Assembly (NCBI GenBank): GCA_019359515.1
Contig: JAHHHC010000030.1
Location: 1 to 64,000 of the forward strand
Reading direction: 5' to 3'
Length of the DNA: 64,000 bases
Source: Desmonostoc vinosum HA7617-LM4
GTDB taxonomy: Bacteria > Cyanobacteriota > Cyanobacteriia > Cyanobacteriales > Nostocaceae
Every line of letters starts with the position of its first letter. Position 1 is the stretch's first letter. Shown in pieces: positions 9,246 to 16,927 of this stretch. The notes under the pieces are model-generated. The model was given only the letters and a program-made list of their open reading frames with translations, searched no databases and was not told the origin of the DNA. The translations under genes were made by a program, and so were the position numbers.

Positions 9246-11444
9246 GTGATCAGTGGTTTATTAGAATATCTCCGTACTGCGTTTACCAAAGATCAGGTTT
9301 CCCGTGAAACTTCCGCTACTAATAACTGGCTACCAATTATTCTTTTGACTAGTGTGGGAGTCACTGCCTTTGTCTGGGGAGTTCGAGAACTTAAATGGTT
9401 GCAGCCTTGGGAGTTAAGAGTTTATGATGAGATGTTGCGATCGCGTCCTCTAGAAGCATCAGACAAGCGCATTTTACTGGTAAAAATTACTCAAGAGGAT
9501 CTAGAACGAGAACAATGGCATCTCTCAGACGGCACAATCAATAGATTGTTAGAGAAATTAGCAGCTGGAAAACCGCGTGTTATCGGTTTATATCTGTTTC
9601 GACCAGAACAAAAAAGTTTAGCTGTTAATCTGCAAAATTCAGACAATATTATCAGTACCTGCTTGTTCAGTAGTGTCGGTAGAAATGAAATTCCCCCATT
9701 ACCTAATTTTCCTATAGAAAATATAGGTTTTAGTGACGTTATCCCTGATAATGAAAACGATCAAGTTCTCCGTCGGGGTTTATTATTTGCCTATTCTACA
9801 GAAAAAAAATGCACAACTACATTTTCGTTTAGTGCCCTGATTGCGATTAATTATTTAGCTAAACAAGGGATTGAATATCAATTCAACAACGATGGGAACT
9901 TTCAATTAGGTAAAACTATTTTTCCTCGCTTAGAGGCTAATTCGGGTAGCTATCAAAATTTAGATGCAGATGGCTATCAAATACTATTAAATTATCATCA
10001 CCCCAATCACTTCACTAACCAAGTAACACTCACACAAGTCCTCAGTAATCGGGTAAACCCTAGTTTAATTAAAGACCGTCTGGTAATTATCGGTACTACT
10101 GCGGCTAATCTACCTCCAGGTGGTTTTTATACACCATATAGTACTTTATCGCAGCAACCAATAAGAATGCCTGCAATGTTTATTCAGGCACAAGTAGCAA
10201 GTCAAATTATTAGTACAGTTTTGGATCAGCGTCCTTTGATTTGGTACTGGCCTGATTGGGCAGAATTGATTTGGGTGTGGAGTTGGTCATTGTTAGGTAG
10301 TGCGATCGCTTGGCGTTTACGGTATCCTTTGTTATTGGTATTGGCAGCAAGTATCACCTTAATTAGTTTGATGGGAATCTGTGTATGTTTGTTTTTTCTA
10401 GCTGGATGGATACCTTTAATTCCGCCTGCGATCGCGATGATATTTAGTAGCTTAAGTATTATGGGGTACAATACTTACCAGGCTCAGCAGCGAACTGAGT
10501 TGATTATTCTGCAAGTGGAAAAACAACAAGAGGCGATCGCGCAATTAAATATATTATTAGAAGATAAGACAGTATTTACAGATACATATAATTTTACATC
10601 TATAAGTGATACAAAAACCAAAACACCTGGTAATTTTCTTTTGAGTGGACGTTACCAAATCTCTAAAGTATTAGGTGTAGGTGGATTTGGTCGGACTTAT
10701 TTAGCACAAGATACTCAACTACCTGGTCGTCCAACTTGTGTAGTAAAAAAGTTAATGCCAGCTCGACAAGATACTAAATTTTTGCAAGTTGCGCGTAGAT
10801 TATTTAATACCGAAGCAGAAATTTTACAAACTTTAGGTAAACATCATCAAATTCCAGAATTACTTGCTTATTTTGAAGATGAACAAGAATTTTATTTAGT
10901 TGAAGAATATATTCAGGGACATACTCTCAATGAGGAATTACCGCCTGTGCGGGATATACAGCATGAATTATTTGTTATTGAGATGCTCAAAGAAGTTTTA
11001 GAAGTTTTAGGGTTTCTTCACCAGCATCGGGTAATTCATCGAGATATTAAACCGAGTAATATTATTAGATGTACTCAAGATAATCGGTTAGTGTTGATTG
11101 ACTTTGGTGCAGTTAAATTGATGCAACCACCTAGCGAGAAAACAGAATTAGCAACAGTTGCTATTGGCACGCGGGGTTACATGCCTCCAGAACAAATTGT
11201 TGGACATCCCCGTTTGTGTAGTGATATTTACGCTTTAGGAATGATTGGGATTCAAGCCATAACTGGCATACCGCCACAGGAATTACATCCAGATCCCGAA
11301 ACAGGAAATGTTGTGTGGCGTGAAATGGCACAAGTTAGCGAAGAATTGGCGATAATTTTAGATAAAATGGTGCGATATAATTTTAGCGATCGCTATCAAT
11401 CAACCGTTGCAGTTATGCAAGATTTAAAAAATATTAATCATTGA
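9246..11444 (+). CDS. CHASE2-domain serine/threonine protein kinase
   Basis: 732 residues from a GTG start; the in-frame alternatives are internal. An N-terminal membrane helix (about 28-46) leads into an extracytosolic CHASE2 sensor domain (about 55-330), then two to three membrane helices (about 340-408), a short coiled linker and a cytosolic Hanks-type kinase (about 470-730). The kinase has the P-loop GVGGFG (477-482), an invariant-type Lys at 501 or 502, HRDIKPSN (598-605), DFG (619-621) and a GTRGYMPPEQ activation segment, so it appears active. The signal and substrates are unknown. It is likely co-transcribed with the small membrane protein upstream. Confidence 0.92.
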   Translation: MISGLLEYLRTAFTKDQVSRETSATNNWLPIILLTSVGVTAFVWGVRELKWLQPWELRVYDEMLRSRPLEASDKRILLVKITQEDLEREQWHLSDGTINRLLEKLAAGKPRVIGLYLFRPEQKSLAVNLQNSDNIISTCLFSSVGRNEIPPLPNFPIENIGFSDVIPDNENDQVLRRGLLFAYSTEKKCTTTFSFSALIAINYLAKQGIEYQFNNDGNFQLGKTIFPRLEANSGSYQNLDADGYQILLNYHHPNHFTNQVTLTQVLSNRVNPSLIKDRLVIIGTTAANLPPGGFYTPYSTLSQQPIRMPAMFIQAQVASQIISTVLDQRPLIWYWPDWAELIWVWSWSLLGSAIAWRLRYPLLLVLAASITLISLMGICVCLFFLAGWIPLIPPAIAMIFSSLSIMGYNTYQAQQRTELIILQVEKQQEAIAQLNILLEDKTVFTDTYNFTSISDTKTKTPGNFLLSGRYQISKVLGVGGFGRTYLAQDTQLPGRPTCVVKKLMPARQDTKFLQVARRLFNTEAEILQTLGKHHQIPELLAYFEDEQEFYLVEEYIQGHTLNEELPPVRDIQHELFVIEMLKEVLEVLGFLHQHRVIHRDIKPSNIIRCTQDNRLVLIDFGAVKLMQPPSEKTELATVAIGTRGYMPPEQIVGHPRLCSDIYALGMIGIQAITGIPPQELHPDPETGNVVWREMAQVSEELAIILDKMVRYNFSDRYQSTVAVMQDLKNINH

Positions 11445-11548
11445 ATTTAATTGGTATATATTGTAAAACAGATACCGTTTAGTTATGCGTTACTCAGTCG
11501 CCAATTAATCAAACGAGAGTATATCTTAGTTAAGAATTACGAATTAGT

Positions 11549-12580
11549 ATGACTCAAGGGCAAACTGCAATTGAAGGTATTTATGAGGTGTGCATTGGTG
11601 TTCCTGAACCAATTGTTGCCATTCAATATTGGGAGCAATTTGGCTATCATATTGGACAAGTGGGAGAATTAGACGCAGCTACAGCCCATCAATTATATGG
11701 GGTGAATTCGTCTTTGCACTCGATTCGTCTTTACCACCAAAATGCAGATCATGGGTTAATTCGTTTGATGGTTTGGCAAAAACCTACGCATCAAGGGTTA
11801 GGAATAGAGTCAATGAAAGTTAAGGGAAATCGCTGGGCGACTACCTTAACTGCTGATGCATTGACTATCTTAAATCATGCAGAGGATGCAAAAACGGCAG
11901 GTTGGCCCATCAGATATACTAACCCTTATTGGGAAGTAATTTACAACAAAGAGAGAAAAAGCCGCCCTTTTGTGGAACAGGCGGTTGGGGTGCGAGAAAT
12001 GTTACTACTCCAACCTTTTGCTAGACAGGTTCTATTTCAACGGTTTGGGTATACATTGCCACATTATGGGCAAATTAACCACAATGCCGCTTTGAAAACT
12101 AGTCAATTTACTCACATAGGAATCATCGTTCAGGATGACAGCAAAGAAACTCTGCGGTTCTATGAAGAAGTTTTAAATTTGCTGCGTGTGCGTGATGACG
12201 TTGAAACGAGTTATGAGTCTTCGTTAGCAGGTAGAGAGATTTTCGATCTTAAACCTGGTGAAAAGTTTATTGTCACTACCTTTGATGATCCTCGTTCTTC
12301 CAAGTCTGATTTAATGGCTGCACGTAGCGGTAGACTTTATGTGATTCGATTTCCCGAAGAGATTAATTTAGAGTCACGCTTTGAAGCAGCTAGGCCGGGT
12401 AGTTTGGGAATGTGTTTGTACACTTATCGTGTAAAGGGATTATATGAGTATTGCGATCGCATTAAAACAAGTAGTGTCCAAAAGTTTACAGATATCACCA
12501 GCAATGAGTTTGGCGAGATGAGTTTCTCTTTTGTAGCACCAGATGGTTACTTTTGGACTTTGCTAGAAGTCAATTCTTAA
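11549..12580 (+). CDS. VOC (glyoxalase-like) superfamily protein
   Basis: 343 residues with two vicinal-oxygen-chelate-like halves. The second half is clearer (TSQFTHIGIIVQDDSKETLRF, about 185-340), with His near the start of one beta strand and Glu in the final WTLLEV strand, the usual metal-ligand positions. Substrate is unknown; family members include glyoxalases, dioxygenases and epimerases. The ATG follows an STRR-like GAATTACGAATTAG. A HIP1 octamer lies within the coding region. Confidence 0.72.
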   Translation: MTQGQTAIEGIYEVCIGVPEPIVAIQYWEQFGYHIGQVGELDAATAHQLYGVNSSLHSIRLYHQNADHGLIRLMVWQKPTHQGLGIESMKVKGNRWATTLTADALTILNHAEDAKTAGWPIRYTNPYWEVIYNKERKSRPFVEQAVGVREMLLLQPFARQVLFQRFGYTLPHYGQINHNAALKTSQFTHIGIIVQDDSKETLRFYEEVLNLLRVRDDVETSYESSLAGREIFDLKPGEKFIVTTFDDPRSSKSDLMAARSGRLYVIRFPEEINLESRFEAARPGSLGMCLYTYRVKGLYEYCDRIKTSSVQKFTDITSNEFGEMSFSFVAPDGYFWTLLEVNS

Positions 12581-12639
12581 CAGGGAACAGATATTTGTTT
12601 GATCAAATTTCATATCAAGTTCGGATAATCACTTATTAT

Positions 12640-12715
12640 TAAAATTTCTCCCTTCGGGTGACGCTCGTTCCTCGCTAACGCAGTCGCCTGCACAGGGAAA
12701 CAGCCCTAATGATAA
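12640..12715. repeat. Dispersed cyanobacterial repeat (CTTCGGGTGACGCTCG type)
   Basis: The block CCCTTCGGGTGACGCTCG ... CGCTAACGCAGTCGCCTGC ... AGGGAAAC is closely repeated at 15684-15750 and in part at 52750-52985. It is non-coding and lies downstream of the VOC gene and the PEP-CTERM gene, which converge here. Confidence 0.7.
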
Positions 12716-12748
12716 GTCTTCAGACGAACATGATATCACTCGTTAATT

Positions 12749-13327
12749 TCAGCAACGCCTAACTTTTTTCTTCATCGCAATTAGTAAACCAGCTGCTGTC
12801 ATACTACCGAGAATGCTTGCAGGTTCGGGAACTGGAGGTGTGTTACCTGATAGAGTTAAGATGGCAAAATTTCCAGAGTCAGAACCTGTGAATGTCAGTG
12901 GAGTTGCAATACCCAGCTCGGCACGATAATCTGGTATCCATCCACTTGAGTCATCATAAGATGAAGTATATGCTTCTATAGATACTTCCGTGGCATCACC
13001 ACCAAGTAAACCAGCAGATAAGATATAGTAATTTTGTCCTCCAGCGAGAGTTGCTGTAGTGACGCTATTCAATGTATTGTTGATTGCTTGCAACGCTTCA
13101 AAAGATCCGCCTCCAGGGAATGTAGAACTCTTAGGATCAAACAATTTAAGAGCTGCATCATTAATAAAACTTACATCATACAGTTTGTCCCCAACCTGTA
13201 AGTCTTCGATACCTGTGGCATTATTGCCCTCAAGGTTAACTTTAGCAGCTTCTGCTTTCAGTGATATGACCAGCGAGGCGATCGCAGAAACTGAAATAGC
13301 TACACCTAGTTGAATTGCTCTTTTCAT
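12749..13327 (-). CDS. PEP-CTERM sorting-domain secreted protein
   Basis: 192 residues. The N-terminus is a signal peptide (MKRAIQLGVAISVSAIASLV). The middle is Asn/Gly/Thr-rich and of unknown function. The C-terminus has the canonical sorting motif VPEPAS, then a hydrophobic helix and a basic KKKVRR end (about 168-191), which exosortase/EpsH-type enzymes recognise to attach exported proteins to the outer surface. No exosortase gene is in the window. Confidence 0.85.
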   Translation of the reverse strand: MKRAIQLGVAISVSAIASLVISLKAEAAKVNLEGNNATGIEDLQVGDKLYDVSFINDAALKLFDPKSSTFPGGGSFEALQAINNTLNSVTTATLAGGQNYYILSAGLLGGDATEVSIEAYTSSYDDSSGWIPDYRAELGIATPLTFTGSDSGNFAILTLSGNTPPVPEPASILGSMTAAGLLIAMKKKVRRC

Positions 13328-13389
13328 CTATTTTTCCGGCTCCTCTAAAAACTTTACAGGATTGACGTGATTTTGAGATTATAAAGCGC

Positions 13390-14655
13390 TTAAAACCTGC
13401 CATTTCCCTGAACAATGTGCTTAACAGTGGTCAAGGTTTCCAAGCTAATAAATCCTCGACGATGACCTTTTTGGTTGGACATGCCTAAAAATACTGAATC
13501 TCCCCGTGAAGGATTGCGGGAAAAACGCGGGGAGGTATTAATGTATGTGGAGGCACTGTTAACTCCCAAGGCAAACTGGCGGCTTTCTTGATAGGATTCA
13601 GTGATAATACAGTCAGCATGACCGCTACTGTACTGATTAATCCAAGCGATCGCACCCTCTAAGCTATCTACTAGTTTAAAAGCTACTGTCTTAGTTAAAT
13701 AAGAACTTTCCCATTCTCCTTCTTTCGCCAACTGCAACTGGGGAAAGGCTTGTACTAATTCGGCATCTGCTTTAATTTCAAAGCCTTTTTCCTTCAAGCT
13801 GTTCCACAAAACTGCCAAGGAGGAAGGTAAGGCTTGACGATGAATTAATACCTTTTCAATCGCATTAACTGGGTCTGGTTCGCTTTGATGGCTATCCATA
13901 ATTATCCAGCGCACCATTTCTAAGCTGCTATTCAACGACCAGTAGAGATAACAGTTACCCATTGCTGACTTTAAAACAGGGCAAGTTGACTGGCGCATCA
14001 CCTGCTGTACTAAGCTGGAACGTCCATAGGGAATAACTAAATTTAGATACTGGTCTTGGGTGATTAAATCCCGAATCGAAGCACCATGTTCAGCTGTAAT
14101 CAGTTCTACACAACCTGATGGTAAACCAACTTCGGCGATCGCAGTTTGCAGAGCATCCGCAATCGCCGCGTTAGAATGGCTAGCTTCTGTACCACCTTTA
14201 AGAATTATACTATTGCCAGTTTTCAAACAAAAACCCGCTGCGATCGCACCTAAATCAGGAAACGCCTCATAAATAAATCCAATTACTCCCAAAGGCATTA
14301 ACTGAGAGTAACTTTGTGAATCTTCTAATTGATAGTCGGCGTTTCTGACTCTTCGCAGCGGGTCTGAGAGTTCCCCCAAGCGTTGTAGAATGTCCACCGC
14401 AGTCTCTAGGCGCTTAGGAGTTAACTTCAGCCAATCTAAGATTAAATCTGGCACAGCCATTTCCCGACTGGCTTCTAAGTCTAAAGTATTGGCTTCTAGG
14501 ATATCATCAAATGCCCGTTCTAGCGCTTGTGCCATTGCCAACACAGCGCGACTCCGGTCTACTCCCTTGGTAGTTCCCAATTTCAAGGAAGCTTGATACG
14601 CGCGTTTAGCGCTTTTCATGGGTTCGGGGCTATCTTCCACAGCTGCAACAGTCAT
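13390..14655 (-). CDS. ProA-like glutamate-5-semialdehyde dehydrogenase family protein, catalytic Cys absent
   Basis: 421 residues across the whole gamma-glutamyl phosphate reductase fold (VIGFIYEAFPDLGAIAAGFCLKT and VIPYGRSSLVQQV are ProA-like). ProA reduces glutamyl phosphate in proline synthesis. In the family the catalytic Cys lies in a CNAxET block, but here the aligned codons read PVNAIEKVL, with Val in place of Cys, and the usual ARGPxGLExLTT end is replaced by HRRGFISLETLTT. It may therefore be a non-catalytic or altered paralogue, with a canonical proA elsewhere. It lies 4 bases downstream of the zinc-ribbon-like membrane protein gene and is probably co-transcribed with it. Confidence 0.75.
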   Translation of the reverse strand: MTVAAVEDSPEPMKSAKRAYQASLKLGTTKGVDRSRAVLAMAQALERAFDDILEANTLDLEASREMAVPDLILDWLKLTPKRLETAVDILQRLGELSDPLRRVRNADYQLEDSQSYSQLMPLGVIGFIYEAFPDLGAIAAGFCLKTGNSIILKGGTEASHSNAAIADALQTAIAEVGLPSGCVELITAEHGASIRDLITQDQYLNLVIPYGRSSLVQQVMRQSTCPVLKSAMGNCYLYWSLNSSLEMVRWIIMDSHQSEPDPVNAIEKVLIHRQALPSSLAVLWNSLKEKGFEIKADAELVQAFPQLQLAKEGEWESSYLTKTVAFKLVDSLEGAIAWINQYSSGHADCIITESYQESRQFALGVNSASTYINTSPRFSRNPSRGDSVFLGMSNQKGHRRGFISLETLTTVKHIVQGNGRF

Positions 14656-14659
14656 TGAG

Positions 14660-15067
14660 TTAACGTCTGTAGGTCAGCCAGACCATTAGTGCTGGCAGGA
14701 TAGCCAATAGCACTGCTACCATTGCCCAAGCAATAATACTAGAGCCATTTGCTAATCGCAGTGCTAATGGCAGCCATATAATCACTAGCACGAAAATAAT
14801 GCCTAGTGCTATGGGTAGATAGCTTTCTCCCAATTTGGGATGGACAACATGCCAATTATTGCCCATCCAGCGCCAAGCCCGCTTGTAGGGATAGGTTGTG
14901 GAGAGTTGTTCTAGCACATAACCATTATCCTCTAGTACAAATATTTGCTGACAGCGATCGCAACCAAATGCTTCTGTCAACGTAATCGGAACTAGTCGCC
15001 CCCGACGACGACAGGGGCAGGGGTATTCCGTATTGAAATCTATTTTTTCAGGTTTTTGAGATTGCAC
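14660..15067 (-). CDS. Small protein with Cys-rich N-terminus and two membrane helices
   Basis: 135 residues. The N-terminus has CPCRRRG and CDRC (about 17-39), four cysteines spaced like a zinc ribbon. Two hydrophobic helices follow (about 85-105 and 110-131). I recognise no named family. It is the upstream gene of a pair with the ProA-like gene (4-base gap), but that says little about its function. Confidence 0.7.
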   Translation of the reverse strand: MQSQKPEKIDFNTEYPCPCRRRGRLVPITLTEAFGCDRCQQIFVLEDNGYVLEQLSTTYPYKRAWRWMGNNWHVVHPKLGESYLPIALGIIFVLVIIWLPLALRLANGSSIIAWAMVAVLLAILPALMVWLTYRR

Positions 15068-15320
15068 AAGCGTTCTAATAACTTGAGCGCGTTTTTACAA
15101 ATTTTGAGAATTTATCCTTTGACAGATGTTTTTAGGACTAATTTCTCTGTTATCAAGCAACAATTGCGGAGTCATAAATCAGAATTTATGTTATCTACAT
15201 TTTGGCTGATTTCACCACCAAAAGACGTGTTGCACCTTACAATACTGCTAAACACCTTGGTTTAAGTGTAGTACATCAACTAAAAAACTAGCTAAATTAA
15301 GAGATTTTGCTGTCTTCAAA

Positions 15321-15392
15321 AGCGGGTAACGCGATTCGAACGCGCGACATTCACCTTGGCAAGGTGACGCTCTACCACTGAGCTATACCCGC
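15321..15392 (-). tRNA. tRNA-Gly (anticodon GCC)
   Basis: A full cloverleaf on the minus strand: acceptor GCGGGTA / TACCCGC, D-arm GCTC-AGTGGTAG-GAGC type, anticodon stem TCACC / GGTGA with loop TTGCCAA, T-arm GCGCG TTCGAAT CGCGT, and one discriminator base. It is 72 nt long, and CCA is not encoded. The GCC anticodon reads GGC and GGU glycine codons. Confidence 0.95.
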
Positions 15393-15819
15393 AATTTTCA
15401 TGTACATACTATCATCTCAAATCTGCTATTGTTTGTCAACTACTAATTTTATTAACTAGGGAGTGGGGAGTGGGGAGTGGGGAGTAGGGAGTAGAGATGG
15501 GCTTTCAAGGGTAGGTTTTTCATATTCAGTCTGAAAAAACCTATTTTTTCGTTCCGAAATCTTTCTTTACGTCCCCGCGTCCCCGCGTCCCCGCGTCAAC
15601 CAAAACGCGAAATCTAAAAAACCTACCCATAAGAGGTAGGGATGGGGGAATGCGGAGAAACTTTCATTTACATTCTCCGCGTCACCCTTCGGGTGACGCT
15701 CGCAAGCTCGCTAACGCTGCGCTAACGCCGTCGCCTGCGGAGGGAAACCCTCCTTTACTCGCTGTCTCACCGTGTAAGCGCGTCCCCGCGTCCCCGTGTC
15801 TCCGTGTCCTCTTAATTGT
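15393..15819. repeat. Repeat-filled region between tRNA-Gly and ribH
   Basis: From left to right: tandem GGGGAGT units (about 15460-15495); a divergent reverse-oriented copy of the AACGAAAAAATAGG core repeat (about 15509-15571) flanked by CGTCCCCG units; the CTTCGGGTGACGCTCG repeat (15684-15750); and further CGTCCCCGTGTC units up to the ribH stop. I see no gene. The layout of GC-rich octamers next to the core repeat matches 59660-59820. Confidence 0.8.
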
Positions 15820-16401
15820 TTAGCTCAGTTGTTCTGACTCTGGGGCAAGATTGTTAACGCTGGTGTTGGGAAAAGATGCAGGCAAAGACTGAGGGTTATG
15901 AGGATATGATGGTTCTGCTAGGTTAGAGCGTAGTTGCCGCATCAGGCTAGCCATTTCTAGAGCGCTCATGGCATAATCCCAGCCATGATTACTCTTAATA
16001 CCTGCTCGTTCTAAGGCTTGCTGCATAGTATCTACTGTTAAAATGCCAAAAATTACGGGTACGCCTGTTTGAAAACCTGCGGCGGCAATACCTTTGGCAA
16101 CTTCTGAAGATACATAATCAAAATGAGGTGTTTGGCCTTTAATCACTGCACCCAAGCAAATTACTGCATCATAGCGATGGGAAAGTGCAAGTTGGCGAGC
16201 GACGATTGGGACTTCAAAGCTTCCCGGTACCCAAACATAATCTACCTGATTGCCGTGGGGATTTGTATCTACACCATGGCGTTTTAAGCAATCTTGACAC
16301 CCCTCTAGGAGCTTAACGCTAACTAGGTCGTTAAATCGACCGATGACCACTGCAAACCGCAAAGGTTCTGTTTGAGTAAAACTTCCCTCGAAAACTGCCA
16401 T
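15820..16401 (-). CDS. ribH: 6,7-dimethyl-8-ribityllumazine synthase
   Basis: Lumazine synthase, the penultimate step of riboflavin synthesis; it condenses ribityl-aminouracil with dihydroxybutanone phosphate and assembles as a cytosolic oligomer. [37 protein letters not shown] (with the active-site His) and [16 protein letters not shown] are diagnostic. At 193 residues it carries a polar tail of about 30 residues beyond the usual 155-160, rich in Pro, Ser and Asn. It lies downstream of psbZ on the same strand. Confidence 0.95.
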   Translation of the reverse strand: MAVFEGSFTQTEPLRFAVVIGRFNDLVSVKLLEGCQDCLKRHGVDTNPHGNQVDYVWVPGSFEVPIVARQLALSHRYDAVICLGAVIKGQTPHFDYVSSEVAKGIAAAGFQTGVPVIFGILTVDTMQQALERAGIKSNHGWDYAMSALEMASLMRQLRSNLAEPSYPHNPQSLPASFPNTSVNNLAPESEQLS

Positions 16402-16451
16402 GACTGCCTCTTAATATATTTCTTGGCAATATACTTTTCTTATTTAAATGT

Positions 16452-16518
16452 AGAGGAGCAGGAAAGCGCACTCAGGAAAAAGCTCTTAAACCTTTTACTT
16501 TGGCTTTTCTGCTCCTCT
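16452..16518 (-). terminator. Hairpin between psbZ and ribH
   Basis: A 16-bp stem (AGAGGAGCAGGAAAGC pairing with GCTTTTCTGCTCCTCT, one mismatch) with a loop of about 35 bases lies between the psbZ stop and the ribH start. It could end or attenuate psbZ transcription. On the minus strand only a weak AT run follows. Confidence 0.5.
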
Positions 16519-16559
16519 AGTTTTTATATTATGTGCCGATGCTAGAGCGAAGTCGTGGC

Positions 16560-16748
16560 CTACACAACCAAAAAGTTTAATATTCCGACTAAAAGTACTA
16601 ATGCAACCCAGACTCCAGAACCAATCCAGAGTAACCTTTTTGATTCAACCCAGTTTTGGGGAGTTGCGTAAGCAACGGGAACACCAACAACTAGAATAAA
16701 AGACAGCAGAACCAGGGCTACTAAAGCGAATTGGAATATGATGGTCAT
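16560..16748 (-). CDS. psbZ: Photosystem II protein PsbZ (Ycf9)
   Basis: 62 residues with two membrane helices (about 3-25 and 37-60) and the conserved [16 protein letters not shown] opening and AYATPQNW loop of PsbZ, a thylakoid subunit that stabilises the photosystem II core and its antenna contacts. The frame extends 5 codons further up, but ATG 16748 matches all PsbZ starts and has GGGAGAAG 6 bases before it. It lies upstream of ribH. Confidence 0.95.
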   Translation of the reverse strand: MTIIFQFALVALVLLSFILVVGVPVAYATPQNWVESKRLLWIGSGVWVALVLLVGILNFLVV

Positions 16749-16892
16749 TTTTGCTTCTCCCAAAATAACGAAATGCTAAAGATAGAATATCTTTAAGGGC
16801 GACACTGATAGTTTTTCCTTATTTTTAAGGTATCAGAAATCGTTACACTCTTGTCATTTAGTCATTTGTCCTTTGTCTTTTGTCTAAGTACT

Positions 16893-16921
16893 AATGACTA
16901 ATGACTAATGACTAATGACTC
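16893..16921. repeat. STRR TAATGAC heptamers before the nucleotidyltransferase gene
   Basis: Four tandem copies of the heptamer TAATGAC end 6 bases before the ATG of the 16928 gene, so the 5' untranslated region of that gene consists of repeat. Confidence 0.85.
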
Positions 16922-16927
16922 TTGAAT

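Noticed and set aside
15056-15265. 69-codon frame upstream of the tRNA-Gly gene
   Set aside because: It overlaps the start of the zinc-ribbon-like gene on the other strand and lacks a start signal.
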